Part shown: positions 11,113-23,442 of the stretch, piece after piece
Numbering within the stretch: position 1 is the first letter of the stretch
Layout: the number at the start of each line of letters is the position of its first letter
Assembly (NCBI GenBank): GCA_023105745.1
Contig: JALGQZ010000013.1
Span: 25,061,105-25,125,104 of the forward strand
Direction of reading: 5' to 3'
From: Austropuccinia psidii
Lineage: Eukaryota; Basidiomycota; Pucciniomycetes; Pucciniales; Sphaerophragmiaceae
DNA: 64,000 bases
Made by a program: the position numbers and the translations under genes
The notes under the pieces: model-generated
The model's input: only the letters and a program-made list of their open reading frames with translations
What the model was told of the DNA's origin: nothing
The model's database searches: none

Positions 11113-13010
11113 TTAGTCTTCATAATCTTTTTGATCCTCTTGAGTCTTGCAACTTTTATCAAAAGGTACTTTTCCAATCAAAAAATCTTGAAAAAGCTGA
11201 AGAATTGGGATTATTTCTGTCATTGGTCTTTGATAAAGGCCTTCCCCAATATCCTTAAATATTATTATGGCTTCATTCTTTCTTTCCTTCTTAACACTTT
11301 GATCATCCCCTTGATAGCCAGTCTGAGAGGAATATGACAAATAAAATCAGTTAATGTGAAAAAAAGTAAAAAATTGAAGAAAAATCCACACAGGTAAATT
11401 CAAATTCCACTGATAATGGAAGTATGATAGGTTGAGACTTTGGCACCTCAAAAATACCTCTTGGGTCTTGTGCTTGCAAGGTATGCCTTACTAATTGCTA
11501 TATTTTTTGGCGCTTTTCCATTGGGGGAAAATTTTGTTTTGAAATTTTCAAAGGCCATCTGAAAGGAATAATGAGACACCTTTCCATTGAGTGCACAGAT
11601 GTGAGTGGGCAAATTTTTCATATGGAAAATCATTTATTGGGAGATTCTGTTAATTATTTCAATGATTTTTTTCTTGAAAGCCATGTTAATGGACCTAATA
11701 ACCTCCAGGAGAGTACCAGTGGAATTTTGGAGCCAAAGTTCAACCATGGCATTGGAACCTTCAGCTCTTGAGGTGGAGCCCACACCCAGGTTACAATGTT
11801 ATCTGGTCCAGGATGGAATATATTTTCATTTGTAGGAAGGAATATTCTTTCCAAATATTTCAACACTTCAGGATTTTTTGAGTTGATTTTAAAGGTTCTT
11901 TCAGCTATCTTTTAAAGACTTTTCAATTGATGAATATATAATCCAATAAATGAATTTCAAATTCATTAATAAACACAATAATCTGAATAAAAGTGAAAAT
12001 TAAAATTAACTTACTTGATTTCAAAGGTCCATAGGAACTTCAAAATTGTCCCATAACCAAATTTCTTCATGAAATAGGAATATACATCTTTATTGATTTT
12101 CCAAATTAATCAAAGTACTTTTGAGTCTGGAAGAGCTTCTGAAGAGAATCTTTAAAGACAAAATACCTTCCAATAACACTAGCTGGAGGGGGAACTATAT
12201 GGGTGTGGTTGAGAACTCTTTCTATGTATTGATTCAATGAACAAGTATATGAGGGTTAAGTTTAATCATTCAAAAAAAGCCCCAGAAAAGGTCTTATTAG
12301 TGAAGATAAATCCAAAAATATTGAAAAGGGGCATTTTGTACTTATTGGTTCTATAAGTAAAATCCATAAGAATAACATGAGGGAAGCCATGAAGGAGTTT
12401 TATGGAAAGGCGGTGAGTGAAAAAATGAAGTAATGTGTACCTCAGTATCTCTTTCAGAGGAACACATATAATTTTCCTCTTTGAAGGTGTCAATAAGAAA
12501 ATCAATGGGACTTCTTCCTTGCATCTTGTCTTTCTTGATTTTCTTGACTTGGTTGCAAAGATCTTGAAGGGTTACAGGCCCATCAGGCTCCCTCTGGCTG
12601 CATTAGTGGGCCTGAATTCTTCTTGGAATGAGAAGTGATTCAGACATCAGATAAATTTGGGATATTTATTGCTTATTGAATTGTCTGAAAACAGGATGTG
12701 AAATGATATTTTCAGTGGAATAATGACTGCCTTCAGGATTCCTGACTTTAAGAATCCAAGTGGTACTCTTGGCATATATTCCCACATAAAGTCTAAATGG
12801 GCAGTCAAGCTTTCTTGAAGTGATTGCTTTGGAGGAGGTTTTATGAGAATTTGGGGTCCCAGACCTATAAAAACCTATCTCAATTTTTTTGTGGGTAATA
12901 TTGGACCTCAATGTCAATACAGCATACCCCTGTGCCCTGGAAAAATTCTGAAAATGCTTCCAAAAGAGCTCAAGGGTCTGAAATTCACCTCCAGTGGGGG
13001 GTTGAAGCAT
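11113..13010 (-). pseudogene. MULE transposase with FAR1-type N-terminus, broken
   Basis: Minus strand, N- to C-terminal. 13010-12666 is a FAR1/WRKY-GCM1-like domain (FSRAQGYAVLTLRSN, then KLDCPFRLYVG and WILKVRNPEGSHY). 12640-12480 has the conserved PIDFLIDTFKEENYM. 12400-12266, in another frame, has FPHVILMDFTYRTNKYKMPL with the first catalytic Asp. Near 12160 PPPASVIGRYFVFKDSLQKL sits where VTDRE (second Asp) is expected, so that Asp appears lost. 11790-11650 has GSTSRAEGSNAMVELWLQNS, the usual VEG(S/A)HA region; stops follow. 11633-11448 and 11340-11113 hold remnants of the zinc-finger end. Several frame changes and stops show it is dead. The protein would have excised a TIR element. Confidence 0.72.
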
Positions 13011-13314
13011 TATTTAGGGAAAAGCTTGTATGATTTTAAACCAAGGGGGAATTTGGGGATTTAGAATGAGTAAAGGACCTTTCAAAATATGAAAAAGAGG
13101 GGATAAAAGGTGTGAAAAGTCAAAAAAAGTCTTCAAAAGTGAAATAAAGTGGTTGAAATTCATGATTAATAGAAGAGGGAAGGTAAAAAGAAGGGAATTG
13201 TAGAATCTTGGAGGCAGGTGTTTTGGAGTAAGATACAGTATTTGCGAAAAAATAAAATTAGTTTGGAAAGCTTTGGAAAATTGGGCTTTTAATTCCATTT
13301 TTGAAAAAGAATTG

Positions 13315-13494
13315 TTTGGGAGGATAATGTGGAATAATGGGGTGTTTCTTTCTTTGGGGGGAGAGGTGAAAAAAATATGTGACGATTTTTATTTTGGCAG
13401 TTTTGGGAGGATAATGTGGAATAATGGGGTGTTTCTTTCTTTGGGGGGAGAGGTGAAAAAAATATGTGACAATTTTTATTTTGGCAGTTTTGGG
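13315..13494. repeat. 87-bp tandem duplication
   Basis: Two copies (13315-13401, 13402-13488) plus the first bases of a third. They are identical except for one base near the end of the unit (GACGATT versus GACAATT). They lie between the FAR1 domain and the right MULE terminus. Confidence 0.9.
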
Positions 13495-13555
13495 AGGTTT
13501 TTTGCCAATGCAAGTTTTTTTGTTTCATTTTAATGGAAAATGGGTCCCGGGAACC

Positions 13556-13602
13556 CCTCACATGATTTTACCAAAATTCTTACATGAGTTTACCAAGGCC
13601 CT
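13556..13602. repeat. Putative right terminus of the MULE
   Basis: TTTACCAAGGCCCTAA at the edge and a second TTTTACCAAAA inside. The reverse complement (TTAGGGCCTTGGTAAAC) matches the left end of the 16544 element (TTAAGGGTTTTGGTAAAC). Confidence 0.5.
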
Positions 13603-13634
13603 AATAAAGGAATCATTTTAATCATATATAGATA

Positions 13635-15540
13635 TGTATGATTTGTCTATTCAGACCTTGACAATATTTCTATTGATCAATTGTACTATTACTGTTCTTA
13701 TGAATCATAAGAAATAAATTAAATATAAACAGAAATAAATAATTAATTGCATAATTATTTCTTTTACTTTTTATAAACTACTAGTGATTATAACAGTAAT
13801 CAGTGATTGTCTACTAGAATCAATTACAACAAGTTTTGATAATAAAACTTCTTTTAATTAAGAATTATTTCACATAAAAGTAATTGTATTCAATTTTTTA
13901 AGAAAACCACAAATTTAGGAAACAAACCCTTTAAGAATTTAATAAACCACTCACCAAAACTTCAATAATACCTTGAAAAATGTTGGTAGAGTGATTTGAA
14001 AGATTATTTGTGGATTTGAAGAATCAAAAGCTGGGTAAACAATGATATGCCATGAAAAATGTCTAATAAAATTGATAATAGTAATATTATTTGATTCCTA
14101 AAATCTCTGGATGATTTTAAAGATTTCAAACTGTAAGAATGATTTAATAACTAACACTTTGGTGGTATTAATGATTTAATGATTTAACTGAATGATAATA
14201 GGATATGTGGAAAACAGAAGCTGTAGTAGGCTTCTTTTATGTCTACAGCATCTCAAAGAGGTGTTCCATGGAGCAAGCTAAAAAGCCATTGAGTTAGAAA
14301 CCATATCCTATATTTGGTTTAGTTATTACATCACTTATAGTCATATAAAATTATCATAATTACTTAGTTAAGTCATATTAAATGGTCACCAACCCATTTA
14401 TGCTCAAGAAACAAAAGAGTTCCTACTGTAAATATTATCTTATTTAAAAATATTTTTTCCCCTCAAAGTTAACAATGTTTTTGGAAATTTCATCACAGGT
14501 TTTATTTTCTGTGAATTTTTGAAGATGTGGTGTTTCATGTGAAATCATCAAAATGGACTGTAAGTAAAACTTTGAGTTTGAAGTATGATGTGATAATTAT
14601 TATTTGTTTTAATTTGAATTATTATTCTTTCTTTTATTCCTTAAATTTAAAGAAGGATACATTGATAATTGTATTTTGAATGGATTTTTGAAGTTTTAGC
14701 TCATTTTCTATGTGGTATAAGCAAAAAGCATAGAGAAAGCTGGTTTCCAAGAGGTTATTCCATGGATGATAGTACCAAAAGGGCTCTAATTACTATATTT
14801 GTTTTTATAAATGGAAACTAATCAAGAATGAAAATGGTTTTAGGAGTCAGATTTGCTCATTACCTCCTCCTAACATCAAAATAGAAGCTTATTTGCCATT
14901 TTCTCATGATTTAATGGAATTTCAACTTGGTAACTAGGTTCCCAAAAGGTTATTATAGAACAATTGAGCAATTATGAGCCATTTATCCAATGTTTATAGC
15001 TGGTCATGCCTCAGAAACCTCAGAAGAGGGGTACACTGGCTTTCTTTGATGTCTTTTCCTCTTAGCTATTTTGAGGTCAAAAATAATGATATCCACCATG
15101 GGTATGCCAAAAGGGTATGTGGAAATAAAGTATTTTCAAGTGCCTAAAAATAAATTACACTACTTTTAGTGTATATGCAACATGGGATTTCTCACAATAT
15201 CCTTATTTTGGAATAAAAATGCCAAAAACCAAAATTTTCACCATTCCTTTATGTGGTATTGATAATGAGGTGTTGAAGTATTTTCCATATTAACACCTCA
15301 TTTTGTTAATTTAAGATTATTCACCATTTGAAGTTAAAATAGGTGAATTTTAATGTAGAATTCAAATCTGGCCTTAAATTCATGGACCTACTTACTCACA
15401 AAAAGGATATTCCTATTTTTCTACATAAAACATAATGAATTTTGGATATATACATTACTTATGGGTTTTCATATTCCAGAAGTTCTTTTTGGATCATTCA
15501 TGGCCTCTTTGGGTATTTGAAGTATAACTTAAGGATCACA
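13635..15540 (-). mobile_element. Solo LTR, family A, copy 2 (diverged)
   Basis: 1906 bp starting TGTATGATTTGTCTATTC and ending AAGGATCACA. It is collinear along its length with the copies at 5518, 32744 and 48775 (for example the block around TGTGAATTTTTGAAGAT and the GTGTATATGCAACATGGGAT block). The flanks are AGATA and ATATA; the TSD is imperfect or obscured by the adjoining (AT)n run. Confidence 0.78.
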
Positions 15541-16534
15541 ATATATATATATATCTATATATATGAGAATTTATTTTATTAAATTAATGATAAAAAAAAC
15601 ATAATATCAAAATTGTCAAGTCCTTCTTTTTGAAAAAGAAAAAAAAAGAAAATCTAGTAACCATTTTTTTAGCTTTAATCAAAGGTATATACATATCTAG
15701 TGACATTTATTTTTTATTAAAAACAAAAAAATTTGTATAATTCTTTTAGAAAGATTATTTATTTATTTATTTAATTTAATTTTAAGTTTTATTGAAATTT
15801 TTGTAAAAATTGATAATATATAAATAGATCATTTTTAAAAAAAGAAAAAAATATTAATATTAATCTTGTTTAAATTCAATATTAATAAAAAACATATAAG
15901 AAGAAAATTAATATTTTATGATGAATATATATATAAAGGAAGTGCTCAACCTCAACCATGGCTTTGCTAGATCAAAACTGATACAAGCATCACATTTGAA
16001 AACTTCAGTAGTAAGCACAAGAGCTAAAAAAACATTACCCTTCTCTAAAGATACTTTTGTGAATTTCAAGAAAGCCTTTTGGCTGAGAAAAAAATTATAA
16101 AAGCAATATTTTTCAAAGAAAACATTTTTTTATTGGCTCAAAAGAACAAGGTCTTTGATTAATAATGAAGGTTTTTTTTTGAATTATTTTGCCAAAGAAA
16201 AAAAGGAAATGATTTTTCAAATATCTTTTTTATAATAAAAAAAATGAATTTTTTATTCTGCAATTTGATCAAAACTGAACAATATAATAGAAATATATTT
16301 GAATTTTTAATTTTCAGATTATCAGAATATCAGAGGGAGAATCAGTTATTTTTTACATTAATACTATTTTAATGTTGAAAACATTGAATTAGCTGCTTTT
16401 TCTCTTAAAAAATGAAGATTGAACTTCACTGAGGGGTGGGTGAAGAAGAATTTTCAAAAAAATCTAAAATAATTTCAGAAAGTTATTTGTATTTATAAAG
16501 ATATAAATTTTCAATTAATTCCAAAGTTTCCTAG
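15541..16534. other. AT-rich sequence, no supported gene
   Basis: Starts with an (AT)n run (15541-15565). One 60-codon open stretch (15918-16100) containing NLNHGFARSKLIQASHLK matches no family I recognise and has no supporting context. The rest is low-complexity A/T. Confidence 0.6.
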
Positions 16535-17039
16535 ATTAATAAATTAAGGGTTTTGGTAAACACACATAAGCCCTTACGTATTTTTACCATAAAATTATGT
16601 GTTTTTACCAATTTATGGCCACAACACATAAGTGACTTATTTTTTTTAAAAAATTCCTCAGGCTCAGTTTTGAGAATTTTTATAATTTTTTTTGCCATAT
16701 TTTGTGTGACATGGGATGTGAATGTCCCCAAATGTTTTCAATTTTTTTTGCACAATTTCTCTATTTTGGCCAATTTGGCAAAGTTGCATGTTTTTGAAGA
16801 AATTCATTAAAAATGTTCCCATTTATGAATTTCCGTTTTTTTTAAAATGAAGGGAAAAGTCTTGAGAATAAAACACCAGAAGCCCAATATTTTGGGAGTT
16901 TTTTGCCAGGAAAAATGTAGGCCCAAAAAGTCATTTTTTATGGTTTTTTGTTCATGTTTGGAAGTAAATTGAAAATTCCCTTTCTGAAATGAATTTAATT
17001 AAAAATTTAATTTAAGAGATTAGTGGAAGTTAAAAAATC

Positions 17040-17152
17040 TATTTGCGGTATTAAAAGTGCCATTTATGGCATTAAAAGTGCCATAAATGACATCACAAAT
17101 GACATAATAATGCCATAAATGGCATCAAGAATGACATATAGATGCCATTTAT
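17040..17152. repeat. GCCATAAATGGC-type palindromic tandem repeats, left part
   Basis: Imperfect 19-22 bp units such as AAAAGTGCCATAAATGACAT. Each holds the palindrome GCCATWWATGGC or a decayed form. The array continues after Gy1 at 45991. Confidence 0.75.
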
Positions 17153-20100
17153 TGTGAGACCATGAGGTATGTATGACATACCCATAAGGCCACAAATAAC
17201 TTTATATACAGTTGTTGTGATCTTGAACAGACTTTTCAATTGTATTTAAAATAAAAAATAACAAAGAATAAGTATAATTTTTTTTTGGATAAACAAAGTT
17301 ATAATTATGAGGTCATTTTTGGATTCTACACCAAAAATAACCTGAGGTACACCCACAGGGTGTTATCCCCAAAAATGATTATTTCTTATGGTATTAGAAG
17401 ATATAAGAATCTCACAGTACAATTGCAACTTTTTTTAACATTTTTTAAAATTGTTAAATTCAAGCTTAAATAAGCTTAAATTTAAAGTTGCACAAGGTTC
17501 ATGAAAACATACCAAAAGTTTAGTTAAAATTAAGGTGTTGTGTATATTTACTGAATTGGCTAAGTATTTGCCATACAGGATGTAAATCCTGCATGGGCTC
17601 AATTTAAAAGGGTTTAAGGCTATAGTAGGGCTTTAAATAAATAAAAGGGCAAAATATACACAAAAAGGTGGGACAAAGGAAAAATACCAAACAGAGCTGG
17701 GGTACCCAGCTTTTTGGATCTGCGAGGATTCAATTAAAGTTGTCCACCTGGGTAAGGCTTGAGTATGAAACAATCAGTAAAAGTTACTAATACTTTACTT
17801 ATTGTACTCTGAATTTACTTATAAATTAAAGCAATAAGATAAAAATAATTATAATAATAAAGATTTGTTATAATTATTGCATAAAAATAATTATATTAAT
17901 ATTTAATAATTAATATATTTAAAAGCACTTTATTATTGTTACCAAAAAATAATAAAGGCATAAAAAACAATCAATAGCTATGATATTACTAATATTAAAG
18001 TTATATATTAATATAAATACTATTTGTATTAATTAAAGAATTATGAATAGTAATAATAGAGACAAGTTAACCTACTTTTGACGCTTAATAAGATAGTTTT
18101 GGAAGGTTTTACGCCAAATAATGTAAATGAAACTTATTTGAATGGTATTTACAAATATAAAAGAAAAGAAATTACAAATATTCTTGATTTTAAATGGAAA
18201 TAAGATTTTCAAGAGAATTACAAAACCCCAAATGAGCAATTGAGGTAATCATGTCAAGATTGATTATTATAATAAAGATTACGCTTGGTCTTTGATGATA
18301 GAAAAGATTTATATACAAAGAATAAAGATTTTAACTTTTGATTTAATTGTTTTATTGTTTTGATGTGTCTGAGGGGAAAATAGAGTAAAAAGAGCTCTAT
18401 TTATAGTAAATTACTCCCTTATAGAGTCCAGTAGGCTTCTAGTAGACGTGTACTGATGCTATCCACTGGAAATGATCAGTATTTTAAGGTTTAGTGATGA
18501 TTACGTCATGATCAAACCATCTTATCTCATTACTACCCCATTATTTTGAGTAATCACTATAGCTCTAAGTTTGGTGACATCATAGACTTGGAAGAAGCCT
18601 AAAATTTGTAGATCTTATTAGTATCAATCATAATCTAATAGTATTCACCAGTTTCATCACTTATATAGCTGTTAAATCTAAAATAAGATTACAGTGAGTG
18701 ATCATAAATGATCAATTTTAAGCTTAAACTTTGATCATTAATAAATTTTAAATCTTACATGCTACATTTATTCTGGGATTGAATTCTAATAGCTTGGAAT
18801 GTACGTATTAAACTTTCAAGAGAATTACATTACATAATCAAAACTCTATTTTTGATGATTTTTCTTGTATCTCATCTTTTCTGTCGAAATTCGATATTTT
18901 AAGGTTCAAACCATGATTTCAAGGGGTTTTACCTTGAATATTATGATATAAAATACATCATTCTTCACGTATGAACTAGTGTAATCTGAATATCCACTTT
19001 GCTTTAAGTTTGAACCACTTTCACAACAAAGTGGTCAACAGCTCTAGTAATTTTGTTCAATAAACCCTTACATGTTATAAACTTGTTTATAGCTTGTCAA
19101 ATAAAGTTCAGATCTGTGTTCTTACAGTAATTACGTGGTTACTGTTTTTCTATTTAACTCTCTATCATGTATATTTCAAGAGATATTAGCTAAAAACCAT
19201 GAATGTATGCATTGACCAAAAAGTGCATATATTAAGCTTAATTCATTAAGTATTGACTTTAGAGAATTGTAATAAAATTCTTTTATGTGTAGTTTCTCAT
19301 GGGAAATCCAATGGTGCAATTTATTTAACATGCTGTTACATTGGTTTCTGAGTTAAATAAGATTTTAGGTCTGTTTTAGGGTATTATTACTCATTATTCA
19401 GTAATTATTGACTTTACAGATATGCCATAAAGATGATATATGTGTATTTTACCATGAGAAATATAATTGGGTAGCTTATTTCACATGTTTATTCATTAGA
19501 CTCTGAGTTAATTCAGAGTTTATCCTTATTTATGGCATTTTCACTGGCTTTAAAATGATTATTATGAGTATACTTATTATAAAGTTTTCCTTGTGACCTT
19601 TTTGGATATGTGGTCATATCTCAAAGGCTCACAACCTGTATTGGAGGATTCTAAACCTTATTCAAACTTTAAGATTAGACTTTGATCCAACCTTAAAGTT
19701 TAAACTGGTTTAATACCAATTTGGACATGAATTTCAAGCTGCCAAAGGGTAAATCCCAATATGCAAGCTTGAAATTAAGGTGTTAAGAACTTCCAAAGAA
19801 TAATTAAGCTTAAAAGTTTAAATTTTCAAGCATTAAAACCTTATCAAAAGCTAACTTTTGGTGTTTATTGCTATTTTACGGCAAAAAATAGTAATAACTT
19901 AAGAAATTCATTAAAAATCCAATTATTAATGAATTTGCCTGAAGGTTTCACACAGCTTACAGTTTAATTCTAACTGTTTATAAATTAGATTTTAAGTATC
20001 TTTTATAAACAGGTTTTATTGGTAACTAGCCTGGAAAATTAATGTTTTAATTATACTTGAAGAAAATTAATGAAAAATTGAGTTTAAGGGATTTTTGCTT

Positions 20101-21160
20101 GAAACTCTATTTTCAAGTTGTTCATGTAATTAACTTTAATATAAATAAGCATATTTTATATCAAAACTTAAAATAATTAACCCAAATCAGGATTAAAGCT
20201 ACTTGGACTTAAGAATAACACTGGTAACTTTAAATTGGAATTAAAAAGAAGTTGCCTTAAGTTAAGAGCCATATTTTTAAGCACGGTTTTCAGTTTTGAC
20301 CTGAGAAGGCCCTCTATGTCAATTATGAACCATGAGAGCTGCTCTGTTGACATAAACAGAGTCTATTCATCACTGTTTTTGTCCATCATTCATTATCAAT
20401 CCAATTTTATTAGACATTTAAAAAGGTAAAGGTTTATTACATATGAAATCTTATTATTAAAGGAATTACTAAGTTATTTCATTCTTTATTAATATTAAAT
20501 TAAAGAATTGAAATCATAGAATTCAGATTATTGTTGTAAACAGCAATAATATATTTTATTTTATCAAATTATCATCTTAAATATCTTTTAAAATCCACAA
20601 ATTCCTATTAAAAAATCTTTAAATTATATTGTTATTATAAAAATTTGTTTTATTTTTGAAAATATTGATCTTTTGGTGTTTTTTAACTTATAATAATTAT
20701 TTAATATAATAACTTTTGTATTTAACTTGTTGTATTGAATATAGATTATGAGTAAGTTTTTCTTTAGAAGTTCTATATTTTTTATCTATTATTAGTTTTT
20801 TATATATAGAATTTTTTGATAAAAAGTATTTCTGCACAGTGTATGTGATAATTACTTCATTAAAAATATTCTTATTACTTATAAGTGTTTAAATATTCAT
20901 ATTTTCTATGCATAATTTTCTCATTAAGACTTTTACACTTCTTATTGTTATAATTATCAGTGACTATAACAATAATAGAATAATTATTAGGATTTTTATT
21001 ATTATTAAACTATTTAATAAGAATTAAATTTCTTCCTTTTAAAATAATTATGTAAATTTGTGGTTATAATACTTTATTATATTATATTTTTCTACTGAGG
21101 ACAATCATAGTACTCTCGATATTGCCACTATTATCAAGGGTTTCATAGACAAACCTTAAA
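17153..21160 (+). repeat. Gy1 5' LTR, interrupted by a solo LTR
   Basis: Begins TGTGAGACCATGAGGTATG and ends TAGACAAACCTTAAA, where other copies end CTTACA, so the terminal CA has become AA. A family D solo LTR sits at 17751-19633. The 3' LTR is at 43404. Confidence 0.88.
17751..19633 (-). mobile_element. Solo LTR, family D, inside the Gy1 5' LTR
   Basis: 1883 bp flanked by ACCTG (17746-17750 and 19634-19638). The ends are GGTAAGGCTTGAG (expected TG) and AAAGGCTCACA. Its reverse complement matches the Gy4 5' LTR (59481-61390), for example at the GAGATATGACCACATATCC start. Confidence 0.88.
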
Positions 21161-21718
21161 TTTGGGGGTCTGGCCATGATTCTAACAGATTTTTGGGACA
21201 TAAATCATATTCTAGACTCTATTTTACTCTTTTTTGATGTAAAATTGCCCTATTTAATTTAATTTTGGATTTTTTGGGAATTATATGTTATAAATAATCT
21301 TCATAATGTTAATAAAGTTATTTTTTCTTAAGATTACTTTTTGAAAGAATATACTATTTAGTGATTTGGAATAACTTTCTCTTTCCTAACTAGTGGCTAT
21401 TTCACATCGCAGACTTGAAATTGATACTTTGAGTTATTCTAGCATAAAGTGAATAATAATACAATCTTCATTAATAATTTATTAAGTGCATAAGTATTAT
21501 TTCTTTAAAGAAAATATAAAATCAAATAAAAAATTTCAAAAAGCTATAAATCTTCACTTAAAAATATTTTTCCTTATTCTTTAGATATTTTTCTTCATTT
21601 TTGACATGATTTGCCATAAATTACATTAAAACAACTTTATTCAATAAGTTGAGTTTATAAGTTATTTTTATTATTTAATAAAATAACTTATATATTTTTA
21701 TTTCCTCTAGTGTAATCC
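21161..21718 (+). other. Gy1 primer-binding site and untranslated leader
   Basis: TTTGGGGGTCTGGCCATGAT follows the LTR directly. The equivalents are TTTGGGGCCTGGCCATGAT in Gy2 (minus strand, 38033-38052) and TTTGGGGGCCTGGCCGTGAT in Gy4 (61391). The TGGGG core after a 2-base spacer is the likely tRNA primer site; I could not name the tRNA. The remaining 540 bp are AT-rich leader, recognisably shared with Gy2 37540-38030. Confidence 0.65.
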
Positions 21719-22030
21719 ACCATAGAAAATTCTTCAGACTCTGAGGTCTTAGAGTCTAGTATTGAAATTCAAACCAGCCCAGCACCAAGAAGTTTAATTA
21801 CCAAAGAAGCCTTTAAAGGCCCAGCAGGTGAATTCAATCAGTTTCTTAGTCCATTTTCATTTTAATTTATGTGAAAAAAATTCTACTAGAAGTGGAAGTA
21901 ACTACATCCAATCAAATGGATCTGGACCAGGAAATTCAAGTCATAAATCCAAAGAACAAGATTGTCAGCCCAGAGGAGAGGCACAAATGGAAGATGCCAG
22001 AAGGTCCACCAGCTCCCAAAGGTTAGCCAG
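21719..22030 (+). pseudogene. Gy1 gag leader exons with a GT-AG intron
   Basis: A first coding stretch (TSPAPRSLITKEAFKGPA) runs to 21827. A predicted 62-bp intron (21828-21889, GTGAAT to CTACTAG) joins in frame to a second exon containing MDLDQEIQVINPKNK and SPEERHKW. This ends at AAAGGTTAG, itself a plausible second donor (G|GTTAGC) whose acceptor would be ACAG near 23522. The order matches the same leader in Gy2, where the first donor has mutated to GCAG|AT. The splice sites are inferred. This N-terminal gag extension has no domain I recognise. Confidence 0.5.
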
Positions 22031-23437
22031 TGTCGGGGTGACTCTATGATATAGCGTCAGAATGATAATAAAAGCTATAACTCTGAGTGTGACACAAAAA
22101 TAATGATGATATTTAGAGTGAGAATATGAGTGAAAAGGGCTATACTAAAATAATTTAGTGATGGTGAGTACTGCTGATAGCCCTGGGTGCAGTGTTTGCC
22201 TGTTGGTTTACAATAGCAAACCCTACAATACTTAAACTTAAAGTATACCTGTTAAATTCTAAGATTATCACTTCGTTTTTAAGAAGTTATACCACGTAAG
22301 AATATCAAGAACAGGATGCTTTATTTGCTTCCTGGTGAGGCAAAGCCTCCTTTTATCTTGTTCTGGGGTAGTGGGAGGTGGTTTACCTCTGCACATGACC
22401 ACAGAGTGAAAATTTTCACTACTGTGGGCTGGTTTGTGGTTCTATACACTCAATACAGGCTAGTATTGGGGTGAAATGTGGTTTTAGAACCACATGTAGT
22501 CATTTTTACCCTATACAGGGTGAAGATTTTCACCAATGGACTTTACAGGTGTATTCTGGTGCTCCTGACGCGTCAGAAACTGTACAGAACCTGTATGGAC
22601 CTCTGTATTTGACTTTATTATGAGGTATTGAAGTATAAATAAGCTTCAGCCTCTGTTTGACACCTCATAATCAGAGTACAACTGTATCCTGTCATAATAC
22701 AGCTGTATTAGTCATATTGTGGGATTATAACTTTCAAATAGCCATACCTCTGTCAGTTTCTGAGATATCATGCTCAAAGTTGGTTAATTGGATAGCCCTG
22801 TATGAGCTCTACACAATGATACCCAATTTTGTATGGTTATCATTAAATATGACAAAGTTATCCCATGTACAAGGTTTTTTGTACATAGGCGTTTTTTGGG
22901 CAAAAAGCTGTATTGAGCTTGTTTGCCTCATAACTTCTGTTATAGTTGAGATATGAAGAAGTGGATAGCACCATCAGATATCCCTGATTGTGCTCTTTCC
23001 AAAAAGACCCCACTTCAAGTATCCCACACTAAAACTGTAGAAGTTAGATGAGAGGTGAATGTTTTGTTCACCCTTATTTGGCCTGAAATTGACCATAACT
23101 CCAGTAATATTGGTGCTAGCTCATGTTGGCTGGTACCATTGGATAGCCCTGGCTTAGAGCTTCATTTTGAGTACCCATTCAATGGGATTAATCCTCTCCT
23201 TCTAGATTTTAGATGAGAGGTGAAAATTAAGGTTTATGCTCAGCAATAACTTTGTTATTTCTTGTCCTATGGTGATGGGACTTATATTTTTAGAAAGGGG
23301 TGAGTTTCCTCTTTCTTTTGATACCTTTTGAGCTGATTTGGCTCAGCTCTATGTTTTGGTGGTATCTTGGCTATACCATTGATTTATGGTATATTGGCTG
23401 TCATGCTTGTGTTCTGGTTTTGAGTCACAGGCTGACA
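22031..23437 (+). mobile_element. Solo LTR, family E, copy 1 in the Gy1 gag leader
   Basis: 1407 bp flanked by GCCAG (22026-22030, 23438-23442). It begins TGTCGGGGTGACTC and ends CACAGGCTGACA. An inverted sister copy lies at 53163-54599. Orientation is arbitrary because no internal region is present. Many TACAG/CTGTA words occur between 22440 and 22700. Open stretches inside (for example 22657-22956) are not supported as genes. Confidence 0.88.
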
Positions 23438-23442
23438 GCCAG

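Larger units (their letters stand above)
8022..13602 (-). mobile_element. Decayed Mutator-like element (MULE)
   Basis: On the minus strand the order is a FAR1-type DNA-binding domain (13010-12666), transposase core (12640-11450), a RRGRP linker (about 9400-9660) and an OTU-like peptidase remnant (8872-8555). The right end (13556-13602) contains TTTACCAAGGCCCTAA and an inner TTTTACCAAAA, resembling the ends of the 16544-46434 element. The left end near 8022 is a poor match to the same pattern. Its subterminal DNA (8080-8340) is clearly similar to 16610-16960. No convincing 9-bp TSD was found, so the outer limits are approximate. Confidence 0.6.

Noticed and set aside
15918..16100. 60-codon open frame as a small gene
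   Set aside because: Chance open frame in AT-rich DNA, no recognised family, no intron or context support.
16544..17152. hAT-type element (8-bp TSD)
   Set aside because: The best flanking match is 8 of 9 bases, and the ends resemble the neighbouring MULE; hAT features were not seen.
22657..22956. 99-codon open frame
   Set aside because: Inside solo LTR family E; the inverted sister copy does not keep the same frame intact.
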